A DNA stretch of 64,000 bases from the NCBI RefSeq assembly GCF_000012985.1, contig NC_007645.1:4920581-4984580 (forward strand). The letters run 5' to 3'. The position numbers were made by a program, and so were the translations under genes. Shown in pieces: positions 1 to 7,597 of the stretch. The notes beneath the pieces are model-generated. The model was given only the letters and a program-made list of their open reading frames with translations. It had not been told where the DNA came from and ran no database searches. This stretch comes from Hahella chejuensis KCTC 2396. GTDB lineage: Bacteria > Pseudomonadota > Gammaproteobacteria > Pseudomonadales > Oleiphilaceae. Every line of letters starts with the position of its first letter. The first letter of the stretch is position 1.

Positions 1-1
1 C

Positions 2-655
2 ACCGACTTTATTCAAGTTCGCCAGGGGGACCGCCTCGGGCTAATTCTGTTCGGCGCGCAACCCTACATTCAGGCGCCGCTGACATACGATCTGGTTACA
101 GTAGGCGAACTGCTGAATGAAGCCACCCTGGGCATCGCCGGCAACGCCACCGCCATCGGGGACGCCATTGGACTGGGGATTAAGCGCTTGCGGGAACGCC
201 CGGCCGACTCCCGGGTGCTGGTGCTGTTGACTGACGGCGCCAACACTGGCGGCGAAGTCTCCCCCGAACAAGCCGCCAAACTGGCCGCCGACGCCGGCAT
301 CAAAATCTATACTGTCGGCGTCGGCGCAGATGAAATTATCCGCCGCGGCATTTTCGGCTATCGCAAGGAAAACCCTTCCGCCGACCTGGACGAAACCTTA
401 TTGCAAAGCATCGCCGACGAGACAGACGGGCAATACTTCCGCGCCCGCAATACCGGTGAACTGGAGTTGATCTACGAATCCATCAACCAATTGGAGCCGA
501 TCAAACAGCAACAACGATTCTTCCGCCCTACAACGGAGTGGTATTGGGGGCCCCTATTGGTCGCTCTCATCTTGCTGGCATTCTGCTGGCTGGTCCCCGC
601 TCTCTCCGGGCTGTCTCGCCGAAGCGCGTCAACGCAGTTGGAGGAGGCGCCATGA
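2..655 (+). CDS. batA: BatA-like VWA protein, 3' part
   Basis: The reading frame is open from the first bases, so the gene begins before the window and only about the last 217 residues are seen. The visible part carries the second half of a von Willebrand factor A fold (VLVLLTDGANTGG, then IYTVGVGADE), followed near the C-terminus by one hydrophobic segment (around EWYWGPLLVALILLAF), which fits a membrane-anchored protein with its VWA domain outside the cytoplasm. The metal-binding DxSxS motif would lie upstream of the window. BatA proteins belong to the Bat aerotolerance/envelope-stress operons, usually beside a MoxR ATPase and a DUF58 protein. Its stop overlaps the next start (ATGA at 652-655), which suggests translational coupling with the BatB gene. 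Family assignment is firm; the physiological role of Bat proteins is only loosely known. Confidence 0.9.
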   Translation, partial: TDFIQVRQGDRLGLILFGAQPYIQAPLTYDLVTVGELLNEATLGIAGNATAIGDAIGLGIKRLRERPADSRVLVLLTDGANTGGEVSPEQAAKLAADAGIKIYTVGVGADEIIRRGIFGYRKENPSADLDETLLQSIADETDGQYFRARNTGELELIYESINQLEPIKQQQRFFRPTTEWYWGPLLVALILLAFCWLVPALSGLSRRSASTQLEEAP

Positions 656-2631
656 TGGAGTTTCTGACTCAATTTCACTTCCTGCGCCCTACTTTATTAT
701 TGCTGGCGCCGGCGTTGTTGGCGCTACTGTTTCTTATGCGCCATCGCAGAAACGGGCAAAACTCCTGGCGCACCTTATTGCCGCCGGAGTTCCTCGCCGC
801 GCTGAGCGAAACGCCGCCACAGACCGTTAAGCGCAGCAGTTTCTGGCTATGGCCGCTGATTCTGGTTTTGTCCGTCGTCGCATTGGCTGGCCCCACTTGG
901 TCAAAACAGGAAACGCCTGTCACCTTGAAGCAGGAAGCCCTGGTGGTCACGTTGGATTTGTCTCTTTCCATGCTGGCGACCGACTTAACGCCAAACCGCC
1001 TGACCCGCGCCAGGCAAAAAGTGTACGACCTGCTGGACGCTCGTAAGGAAGGACAAACCGCACTGGTGGCGTTTTCCGGCAGCGGCCATGTCGTCGCGCC
1101 GCTGACGGAAGACAGCAATACGCTGCGCGCTATGTTGCCTGCGCTGGACCCGTTCATCATGCCTGAAATGGGCAGCAACGCCGCCGCCGGAATTGAAAGC
1201 GCCCTGAATGTCATCAAGCAGGCCGGCGCCGTCAACGCCCGTATTTTGTTGATCACGGACGGCGTCGAAGAAGTGGACGTACAGCCGATCAATGATCTGC
1301 TCAGCAAAGCTGGCGTATCCATTTCCGTGTTAGGGGTCGGCGCCGATGACGGCGGCCCGATCCCCATCCCCAATCGGGGCTTTATCAAGCAGGGCGATCA
1401 GGTCGTCATCGCCAAGCCAAACTTCGCACTAATGCGCGAGATCGCTGGACGCCCCGGCGACCGTTTCAGCAAAATGACGCTGGACGGTTCAGATTTGCGT
1501 CGCTTGCTGCCCAACGCCAACTCCAAAAACTTTCAAGACGCTAACGAGGATAATAGGCTGCAGGGCGAACAATGGCATGACGCAGGCTATCTCCTGCTGT
1601 TGATCGTGATACCGCTATTGCTCTGGCAACATCGTCAAGCCGGCGTCGCGTTGTGTCTGTTGGTCTTACTGGCGCAACCGCAAGTCTCTCACGCCATTGA
1701 ATGGGATAACCTTTGGTCAACCCCGGATCAACGAGGCTGGGAGTTCTATCAGGATAATAAATACGAGGACGCCGCGAACGCCTACAACAGCGCCCTGGGT
1801 AAAGGCGCGGCGTATTACCGCGCAGGCGACTACGCCAAGGCGGAAGCAGAGTTCAGCAAGCTGGATTCGGCGCAGGCCCATTACAATCGCGGTAATAGTC
1901 TCGCCCTTCAGCAGCGCTATCAAGAAGCGATCAAAGCATACGACGAGGCCCTGCAGCGAAACCCGGATATGGCGGAAGCGGCGGAAAACAAGCGTCGCCT
2001 GGAAGAACAGCTGGAAAAGCAAAAACAGCGACAGGACAGCAAGGACTCGCAAAAAGACCAGCAACAGTCGGATCAGAACAACGCCGATCAACAACAGAAT
2101 CAGCAGCAAAATTCGTCCGACTCGCAACAGCAGAACAGCCAGTCCTCAGATCAGGACAGCCAGGGTCAGCCTGGCCAGCAGGGCGGAGATCCTTCGCAAC
2201 AACCACCTTCGCAACCGCAAGATCAAAGTACGGACAAACAGGACAACGCCTCCTCCCAAGATACGGATGAGCAGAAAAACGCCGAGCAGGCGCAAAACGC
2301 GGTTAAAGAAGACAAGGCTGATCCCAAGGACGCCCAATCTAAAGCCGCTGACGCAGAGCAGCAGGAGGCTGAAAAGAAGGACGGCGACAAAGAGGCTCAG
2401 ACAGCCGGACAGGCCGGCGAACCTGAAGACGCCCCGGACAAAGAGCCATCGGAAGATGCTTCCGCCGCCCTATCAGACAACATTTCATTGAAGGACCAGC
2501 AGACGGAGCAATGGCTGCGCAGGATACCTGACGATCCCGGCGGCCTGCTGCGCAGAAAGTTTCTGCAACAATATCAACAAGGCTCGCGTCCTTCTTCGTC
2601 CAAACAAGACAGCGGTAGACCCCTATGGTAA
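652..2631 (+). CDS. batB: BatB/BatC fusion: VWA domain plus TPR protein
   Basis: The start is ATG at 652 or 655, overlapping the batA stop, with GGAGGAGGCG just upstream. About 659 residues. Order of parts: N-terminal membrane segments (about 10-30 and 60-80); a VWA domain with an intact MIDAS sequence (DLSLS, about residue 100) and the late strand LLITDGVEE; another membrane segment near residue 320; a TPR stretch (AHYNRGNSLALQQRYQEAI); then about 150 residues very rich in Q, D, E, K and S; and a C-terminal WLRRIPDDPGGLLRRKF block, typical of this family. BatB and BatC are separate genes in some bacteria; here they are one polypeptide. The low-complexity linker is probably disordered. The gene overlaps the downstream batD start by 7 bases. 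Confidence 0.9.
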   Translation: MMEFLTQFHFLRPTLLLLAPALLALLFLMRHRRNGQNSWRTLLPPEFLAALSETPPQTVKRSSFWLWPLILVLSVVALAGPTWSKQETPVTLKQEALVVTLDLSLSMLATDLTPNRLTRARQKVYDLLDARKEGQTALVAFSGSGHVVAPLTEDSNTLRAMLPALDPFIMPEMGSNAAAGIESALNVIKQAGAVNARILLITDGVEEVDVQPINDLLSKAGVSISVLGVGADDGGPIPIPNRGFIKQGDQVVIAKPNFALMREIAGRPGDRFSKMTLDGSDLRRLLPNANSKNFQDANEDNRLQGEQWHDAGYLLLLIVIPLLLWQHRQAGVALCLLVLLAQPQVSHAIEWDNLWSTPDQRGWEFYQDNKYEDAANAYNSALGKGAAYYRAGDYAKAEAEFSKLDSAQAHYNRGNSLALQQRYQEAIKAYDEALQRNPDMAEAAENKRRLEEQLEKQKQRQDSKDSQKDQQQSDQNNADQQQNQQQNSSDSQQQNSQSSDQDSQGQPGQQGGDPSQQPPSQPQDQSTDKQDNASSQDTDEQKNAEQAQNAVKEDKADPKDAQSKAADAEQQEAEKKDGDKEAQTAGQAGEPEDAPDKEPSEDASAALSDNISLKDQQTEQWLRRIPDDPGGLLRRKFLQQYQQGSRPSSSKQDSGRPLW

Positions 2632-4361
2632 CTCCTGTAAACCGGATTTTATGTCTGTTCATGCTATGCGTTCTGAGCCTGGGAGCCTGGGCGGAGGACA
2701 GCCTGAACGTCAGCGTGGACCGCCAGGAAGTCAGACAGAATGAATCCCTGCAACTGACGATCACCAGCAAACTGGAAGTCGACTCCGCTCTGGACTTCTT
2801 TAACCTGAATACTCTGTCCGTACCACAGCCGGATGTCGGCGAGCTGGACAAAGACTTCGAGGTCATGGACCGCCAGCAAAGCTACCGGGTGCAAATAGAG
2901 AACAACAAGAATAGCTCCGTCATTACCTGGGTCTACACCCTGTTGCCCAAACGCAGCGGCGATCTTGAGATTCCAGCGGTCAAGTACAAAGACAATGAAT
3001 CTCAGCCGATCGCCATAAAAGTGGTCGACACCAGCCAGCAGGCGACGGCGAAAGAAGAAAAACCCGTCTTCCTGGAAGCGGAGGTGGACAACAAGTCCGT
3101 CTACGTGCAACAGCAACTGATCTACACTATCCGCCTGTTTTACAGCGACGATATGCTGCGGGGCGAGCTGACGCATCCCGACCATACGGACATTCTGGCC
3201 AAACAGCTTGGCAAGCAGAAAGAGTACACGCGTTACCTCGGCTCCCGCCGCTTCAGCGTGGTGGAGCGTCAATACGTCATCTTCCCGCAGAAGGCGGGCA
3301 AGATCGTCATACCTGAGCAGATTTTTACCGGCACGCTGATCCAGCGTCGCATTGGACGCCGCTTCTACAGTGAGGAGAAGTCCCCTGCGGTGGAAATTGA
3401 GGTAAAAGCGCCGCCAGCGTCCTTCTCAGGCAAGCAGTGGGTGCCGGCGCAAAGCCTTAGCATTCGCGATGTGTGGAGCGATCCAGCGCGGGAAATCAAA
3501 GTGGGCGACTCGCTGACCCGTACTATCAGCGTCCAGGCGCTGGGCATTGAAGGGGTGCAGATTCCACCGCTGAACACTGATAGCGCGGAAGGCATCAAAG
3601 TCTATCCAGAGCCTGAAAGTATTGACACGGAAGAGCATGCCGCAGGCGTTACCGGCCAGCGCAAGGAAACCCAGGCCCTGGTGGCGATCAAGCCGGGAAC
3701 CTACACCCTGCCCGCCGTCAGCATTCCCTGGTGGGATGTGACGAACGATGTAGAGCGGGTGGCGACGCTGCCGGAACGCACGATTACAGTACTCCCTGGC
3801 GCTCAATCCGCCATCGTCAATACGCCTACCGCGCCGTCGCAGACAACGCTGGCGGACGACAATACCGACTTAACCCTGGACTCAACGCCTGAACCGCTGT
3901 CGACGCCCACTGCCGCGCCCTCAGACGCTGGCGTATTCTGGCCCGCCCTGTCCGGGCTGTTGCTGATCGCCTGGCTGGCCACGTTATACGCCTGGTGGAA
4001 AAAGCCTACTATCGTCAAACCCGTCATGCGGGAGCACCCACGCCAGGGCGCGCAGCATATCGAGCTGAGCCAATTGAAGAAGCTGGCGAAAAACGATGTC
4101 GTCAAGTTCGTGGACCTGTATACGCGCTGGTTGCAACAAGCCGCCCTGGAGCAACGCTACGCTCATCATGTGCTCAATCAGCTGCGCGAACTCAGTCGAG
4201 AACCGCTCAACCAGCTGCAACGCGACCTGTATGGACCGAACGCCAGTACCGCCAACGCGGATTTAAGCGAGTTGGCGCTGAAATTAGTAGCGAGCAGCGA
4301 ACAGGCGATCAAAGCCGAATCCAATACCCAGGGCGAGCCTGCGCCCTTGTATCCCACTTAG
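2625..4361 (+). CDS. batD: BatD-family (oxygen tolerance) protein
   Basis: This 578-residue protein starts with a typical signal peptide (LFMLCVLSLGAWAED) and continues with repeated beta-rich segments, as in BatD proteins of the aerotolerance operon. A hydrophobic segment near residues 437-456 (WPALSGLLLIAWLATLYAWW) precedes an alpha-helical cytoplasmic tail of about 120 residues. It should therefore be a membrane protein with a large periplasmic part. The start overlaps the end of batB, so batA-batB/C-batD form one transcription unit. The biochemical function of BatD is not established; the operon is generally linked to envelope or oxidative stress tolerance. No catalytic motif is visible. 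Confidence 0.88.
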   Translation: MVTPVNRILCLFMLCVLSLGAWAEDSLNVSVDRQEVRQNESLQLTITSKLEVDSALDFFNLNTLSVPQPDVGELDKDFEVMDRQQSYRVQIENNKNSSVITWVYTLLPKRSGDLEIPAVKYKDNESQPIAIKVVDTSQQATAKEEKPVFLEAEVDNKSVYVQQQLIYTIRLFYSDDMLRGELTHPDHTDILAKQLGKQKEYTRYLGSRRFSVVERQYVIFPQKAGKIVIPEQIFTGTLIQRRIGRRFYSEEKSPAVEIEVKAPPASFSGKQWVPAQSLSIRDVWSDPAREIKVGDSLTRTISVQALGIEGVQIPPLNTDSAEGIKVYPEPESIDTEEHAAGVTGQRKETQALVAIKPGTYTLPAVSIPWWDVTNDVERVATLPERTITVLPGAQSAIVNTPTAPSQTTLADDNTDLTLDSTPEPLSTPTAAPSDAGVFWPALSGLLLIAWLATLYAWWKKPTIVKPVMREHPRQGAQHIELSQLKKLAKNDVVKFVDLYTRWLQQAALEQRYAHHVLNQLRELSREPLNQLQRDLYGPNASTANADLSELALKLVASSEQAIKAESNTQGEPAPLYPT

Positions 4362-4374
4362 GCCGATCATCGTC

Positions 4375-4977
4375 ATGGCGCCATTCAGCGTAGAAGAAAC
4401 CCGACTCGCGCATTATGACGGTCGTCGTTACGCCCTGTTTCATCAAGGCGCTCCGCTCAGCTACCTGGAAGCCTTGCGGCGCCTGGAGGAGAACGCAACG
4501 TTCCGGGCCTTCTTCAACTCAATTTTCGCCTCCGCCGATAGTCCGGGCTATTTCTGGGAGTCGCCGCCATTGTCCGTCGCCAATGCGAACCAGGCATGTG
4601 AGTTCGTATTGATCAATAGTGGTCCGCTCACGCGTTTGCAGCCTGATTGGCGACCTTTCGCCAAACCGTTTCGCGCCTCTCGTCAATCCGATCTGGTGAC
4701 GGCGTTCAACAATCTGGGCGGGGACGCTCGACTGGTGTCGCCCCGTCCGCAGACGAAACAGTGCGACTACGCTCACTTGGCTCGCTTTATCCACAACGCG
4801 CCGCCGCAACAAGTTGAAGCCTTCTGGATATACCTGGCCCGGGAGACGCTGGCGCGCATTGGCGAGCATCCCGTCTGGCTCAGCACCGCCGGCCTTGGCG
4901 TGTCCTGGCTGCACGCGCGCATCTGCGTCACCCCCAAGTACTATCGATACGCGCCCTACGCAGCGCACCCAGCTTGA
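4375..4977 (+). CDS. DUF6940-like hypothetical protein
   Basis: A 200-residue soluble protein with no signal peptide and no membrane segment. It has conserved-looking aromatic patches (YFWESPPLS, then FEFVLINSGPL-type strand, then FWIYLARETL) and a C-terminal VWLSTAGLGVSWLHARI segment. The pattern matches what I remember of DUF6940, a family of unknown function, but I cannot confirm this without a profile search. It starts 13 bases after the batD stop on the same strand, so it may be read from the Bat operon, although nothing in its sequence connects it to Bat function. It is followed after 36 bases by a copy of the 150-bp intergenic element. Confidence 0.6.
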   Translation: MAPFSVEETRLAHYDGRRYALFHQGAPLSYLEALRRLEENATFRAFFNSIFASADSPGYFWESPPLSVANANQACEFVLINSGPLTRLQPDWRPFAKPFRASRQSDLVTAFNNLGGDARLVSPRPQTKQCDYAHLARFIHNAPPQQVEAFWIYLARETLARIGEHPVWLSTAGLGVSWLHARICVTPKYYRYAPYAAHPA

Positions 4978-5013
4978 TTCGCCGCCCGGAAATATTCCCA
5001 TCGCCTGCTAAAC

Positions 5014-5163
5014 TTATTAATCAGGCGGACAAATAGCTTCCTTCTATTTACCTGAAACGACAAGGCTGGCGCATGTCAGGCCCGGTCTCCCGCGGCTTGT
5101 CGCCGCGCAGGCGCGTCCATGCGCCTGGTGATTAACATGGCAATATCATTGCCATGTTAATAA
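5014..5163 (+). repeat. 150-bp intergenic element, copy A (full length)
   Basis: Bounded by TTATTAA (5014-5020) and its reverse complement TTAATAA (5157-5163). Ungapped hand alignment with the minus-strand sequence of 19161-19310 gives about 130 identical positions of 150. Inside are several hairpins, including a perfect 14-bp inverted repeat with a 3-base loop at 5131-5161 (arms ATTAACATGGCAAT and ATTGCCATGTTAAT) and CAGGCGCG/TGCGCCTG at 5108-5126. It begins 36 bases after the stop of the DUF6940-like gene and ends 132 bases before the next start. It holds no plausible ORF. Size, terminal inverted repeats and copy spread resemble a MITE or a large REP-type element. Confidence 0.85.
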
Positions 5164-5295
5164 TAATCGATGCGCAGTATTCTCTGTGTCCATCAGTGAA
5201 TAATGCTTTGAGGGAATCATCAGCCCCTGATCCAGCCGCCAACAAGGGATGTTGTCAAAGGAGGGTCCCGGTATTGACGCGTAGAGGCATATTAA

Positions 5296-6147
5296 TTGAG
5301 CCACATACTTTTTCTAATACAGCGCTTCCTGACCGGCCTGTTGTGCCTGTTGGCCGTCATCACATCCCTACCGGCCTGGGCGCAAAACGAGACGGTTAAA
5401 CTAAAAGTCGCGCACTTCGCCGAAGCCGGAAAAGACGGCGCTTATTACAGAGAGTTGATCGAAAGCGCTCTGTCGCAGGCGGGGTACGACTACGAAATCA
5501 TCACCTCCCCGCCATATCCCCAAAAGCGAGTGATCCAGATGCTGGAAAAGGGCGACGTCACTATCGCCTGGATGCTGCCTACGGCGGAGCGCGATGCCGA
5601 TTACACCCGCGTCCCGGTCCCCATTACCAATGGATTGATCAGCAAACGCGTGCTTCTGATCCCCGAAGGCCGTCAGGCTGTTTATGATCAAGTCCGCGAC
5701 CTGGACAGTTTTCGCGCCCTCGATAAAGTAGCAGCCATCGGCAAAACCTGGTACGACCGACAGGTCTGGGAACACAATCGCCTGCCAGTGATGGTTTTCG
5801 ACGGCGACTGGACCGCCGCCTTCCGCCCGCTGGCGCAGGGAAATCGCGGCATCGACTATTTCCCCCGGGGGGCCAACGAAATTATCCGCGAGTCACATAA
5901 ATATCCCGGCCTGGATATTGAGAAAAACCTGTTGCTGCAATATCAAAGCGACTTCTATTTCTATCTTTCCCATGACGCCAAAGCCCATGTGGACGCCATG
6001 ACAAACAGCATGGAACGCGCACGCAGCAGCGGTTTGATAGACCGTTTAATCGAGAAATACTGGGGAGAAGACCTTGCTGAACTGAACTTGTCGCAGCGCA
6101 GGGTCATCCCTCTGGATTCGCCTCCTGATGAAGTCGTTTCGCCTTGA
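5296..6147 (+). CDS. Periplasmic solute-binding protein (SBP_bac_3-like)
   Basis: About 283 residues. An N-terminal signal peptide (LTGLLCLLAVITSLPAWAQ) is followed by a type-2 periplasmic binding fold: a short first strand (VKLKVAHFAEAG), a segment of the kind LEKGDVTIAWMLPTAERD, and a hinge region around GNRGIDYFPRGANEI. It resembles the amino-acid-binding protein family 3 in layout, but no ABC permease or ATPase gene is adjacent, so it may act as an orphan sensor-type binding protein. The start is taken as TTG at 5296 because the frame is closed by a TGA at 5275 and no ATG lies near; AGAGG at 5284-5288 serves as ribosome binding site. Ligand unknown. Confidence 0.75.
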   Translation: MSHILFLIQRFLTGLLCLLAVITSLPAWAQNETVKLKVAHFAEAGKDGAYYRELIESALSQAGYDYEIITSPPYPQKRVIQMLEKGDVTIAWMLPTAERDADYTRVPVPITNGLISKRVLLIPEGRQAVYDQVRDLDSFRALDKVAAIGKTWYDRQVWEHNRLPVMVFDGDWTAAFRPLAQGNRGIDYFPRGANEIIRESHKYPGLDIEKNLLLQYQSDFYFYLSHDAKAHVDAMTNSMERARSSGLIDRLIEKYWGEDLAELNLSQRRVIPLDSPPDEVVSP

Positions 6148-6260
6148 GCAATGCGTTTTCCGCATCCCTTTCTCACCTCCCTCTCCACCAAGATCAAGCC
6201 TTCAAACCAAAACGCTTAGGGTTTATCCTTGCAGCCCACAACATCAAAGGGTTCAGAATT

Positions 6261-6563
6261 ATGAGCAACGTTAAATACAAAGTGGACGGCGTGGAAGTCA
6301 GTGTGGAAGAGTTTCGCCAGGATGAAGACAGAAGCGCAGCGGAAGACTTTCTGGTCAACGCCTACCAGGAAACCCTGGGCGACATGGTCTGCTCCGAGCA
6401 TGGCGAAAAAACCGGCTATGAGCTGAATTACGAATCTGCGAGCGGACAATGCAAAATCCGCACGGAAGCCTGCTGCGAGAACTTCGACCGCGACCTAAAC
6501 ATGGCGCTGATGATGAAGATGTCCGAACAGGCGGAAGCAAGCCGTTCCGACGAAGACATTTAA
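6261..6563 (+). CDS. Hypothetical protein, 100 aa
   Basis: The start is ATG 6261, with a weak AAAGGG site 8-13 bases upstream; a longer reading to 6144 would run into the preceding gene's stop region and is unlikely. The product is acidic and soluble, with four cysteines (MVCSEHG, GQCKI, ACCENF) and no signal peptide. I do not recognise the family. The next gene, dodecin, begins 63 bases downstream on the same strand, so they may be co-transcribed. Confidence 0.6.
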   Translation: MSNVKYKVDGVEVSVEEFRQDEDRSAAEDFLVNAYQETLGDMVCSEHGEKTGYELNYESASGQCKIRTEACCENFDRDLNMALMMKMSEQAEASRSDEDI

Positions 6564-6626
6564 GCCAGGGCATTTCTTGCTACACTGACGAGGGAGCGTC
6601 CGTCAAAGAAACAAAGGAGAGTTCAC

Positions 6627-6842
6627 ATGTCAGATCATCATACCTACAAGAAAGTGGAAGTTGTCGGTTCATCCAAGAACAGCATCGATGAAGCCATTCA
6701 AAACGCCATACGAGAGTGCTCCCGCACCATTAATCATCTTGAATGGTTTGAAGTCACGGAAACCCGCGGCCATATCGTCAACGGCGAAGTCGGCCATTTT
6801 CAGGTCTGCCTGAAAGTCGGCTTCCGGGTCGAGAACAGCTAG
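6627..6842 (+). CDS. Dodecin family flavin-binding protein
   Basis: 71 residues, the normal length for dodecins, which are small dodecameric flavin-storage/buffer proteins. The sequence follows the family pattern: KKVEVVGSSKNSIDEAIQNA, then the tryptophan that stacks on the isoalloxazine ring (HLEWFEVTETRG), then GEVGHFQVCLKVGFRVE with the glutamine of the ligand site. AAGGAGAG lies 8 bases before the ATG. The assignment rests on length and these motifs and is confident. Confidence 0.93.
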   Translation: MSDHHTYKKVEVVGSSKNSIDEAIQNAIRECSRTINHLEWFEVTETRGHIVNGEVGHFQVCLKVGFRVENS

Positions 6843-6937
6843 TACTTTGCGCTACCCACTTTATTGATCAGGGCCCTCAGGGGCCCGTCAGCGCCGAAAT
6901 CCATCGCGCAGGAGTTCCGGCGAACCAGCAGAGCGAA

Positions 6938-7411
6938 TCAGCTTTGGCTTTCCATAAATTTCTTCGCCCGTTCCATCAGCTCTTGCTCACTGAAGTCTTC
7001 AACATGGGTGGCGATATGCCAGACATGACCAAAAGGGTCTTCCAGGCTACCGCTGCGGTCGCCGTAAAATTTATCCTCTATCTGAGTACGCACTTTGGCG
7101 CCGGCGGCTAATGCCTTGGCGAAGGTGGCGTCGACATCGGGAACGTACAACATCAGACTGACCGGGCTGCCTCCAAGTGTCTGAGGGCTGAGGCACTGCA
7201 TGTCGGGGAATTCATCGGCCAGCATGATGCGGGAGTCGCCGATCTGTATTTCCGCGTGTCCGATGGAGCCGTTGGGACCATTGATGCGGAGAGTTTCTTC
7301 CGCGCCGAAAGCGCGTTTGTAAAACGCCAGAGCGTCGGCCGCTCCTTTGATAATGAGATAGGGTGTGACGGAATGAAAACCGTCTGGAATGGGTTTCACT
7401 TGCTTGCTCAT
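6938..7411 (-). CDS. VOC superfamily (PhnB/glyoxalase-like) protein
   Basis: 157 residues beginning PDGFHSVTPYLIIKGAADAL, a standard opening of PhnB-like members of the vicinal oxygen chelate superfamily. Other marks are IGHAEIQIGDSRIMLADEFP and EDPFGHVWHIATHVED, the second beta-alpha-beta module ending with the histidine-containing FGHVW segment. GGAGGTCC precedes the ATG. The family includes metal-dependent and metal-free enzymes as well as resistance proteins, so the reaction cannot be stated. Monocistronic, convergent with dodecin. Confidence 0.85.
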   Translation of the reverse strand: MSKQVKPIPDGFHSVTPYLIIKGAADALAFYKRAFGAEETLRINGPNGSIGHAEIQIGDSRIMLADEFPDMQCLSPQTLGGSPVSLMLYVPDVDATFAKALAAGAKVRTQIEDKFYGDRSGSLEDPFGHVWHIATHVEDFSEQELMERAKKFMESQS

Positions 7412-7531
7412 AGGACCTCCGTGGCAGGGTTGTTTCTTATCCGAATACCGCGCCCTATTCGTACGCCTACTGCAGCCTGTTATTGATCCGGAACAGACAT
7501 TGTCCGCCTGAATAAAAGCCCGCGCAAGTGA

Positions 7532-7573
7532 GAAAAAGACACCCCGGAGTTCCCAGCAAAAACTCCGGAGTGT
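7532..7573 (-). terminator. Rho-independent terminator of the GH20 gene
   Basis: A 13-bp stem (acaccccggagtt at 7539-7551 with aactccggagtgt at 7561-7573, one mismatch) with a 9-base loop, followed on the minus strand by a run of T (7534-7538). It lies 25 bases beyond the hexosaminidase stop. Confidence 0.88.
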
Positions 7574-7597
7574 AGGTCAAGAGTTACCAATCCGCGG

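Noticed and set aside
6871-6886. GGGCCC-TCAG-GGGCCC hairpin after dodecin as terminator
   Set aside because: Six-base self-complementary arms and no T run; too weak to call.
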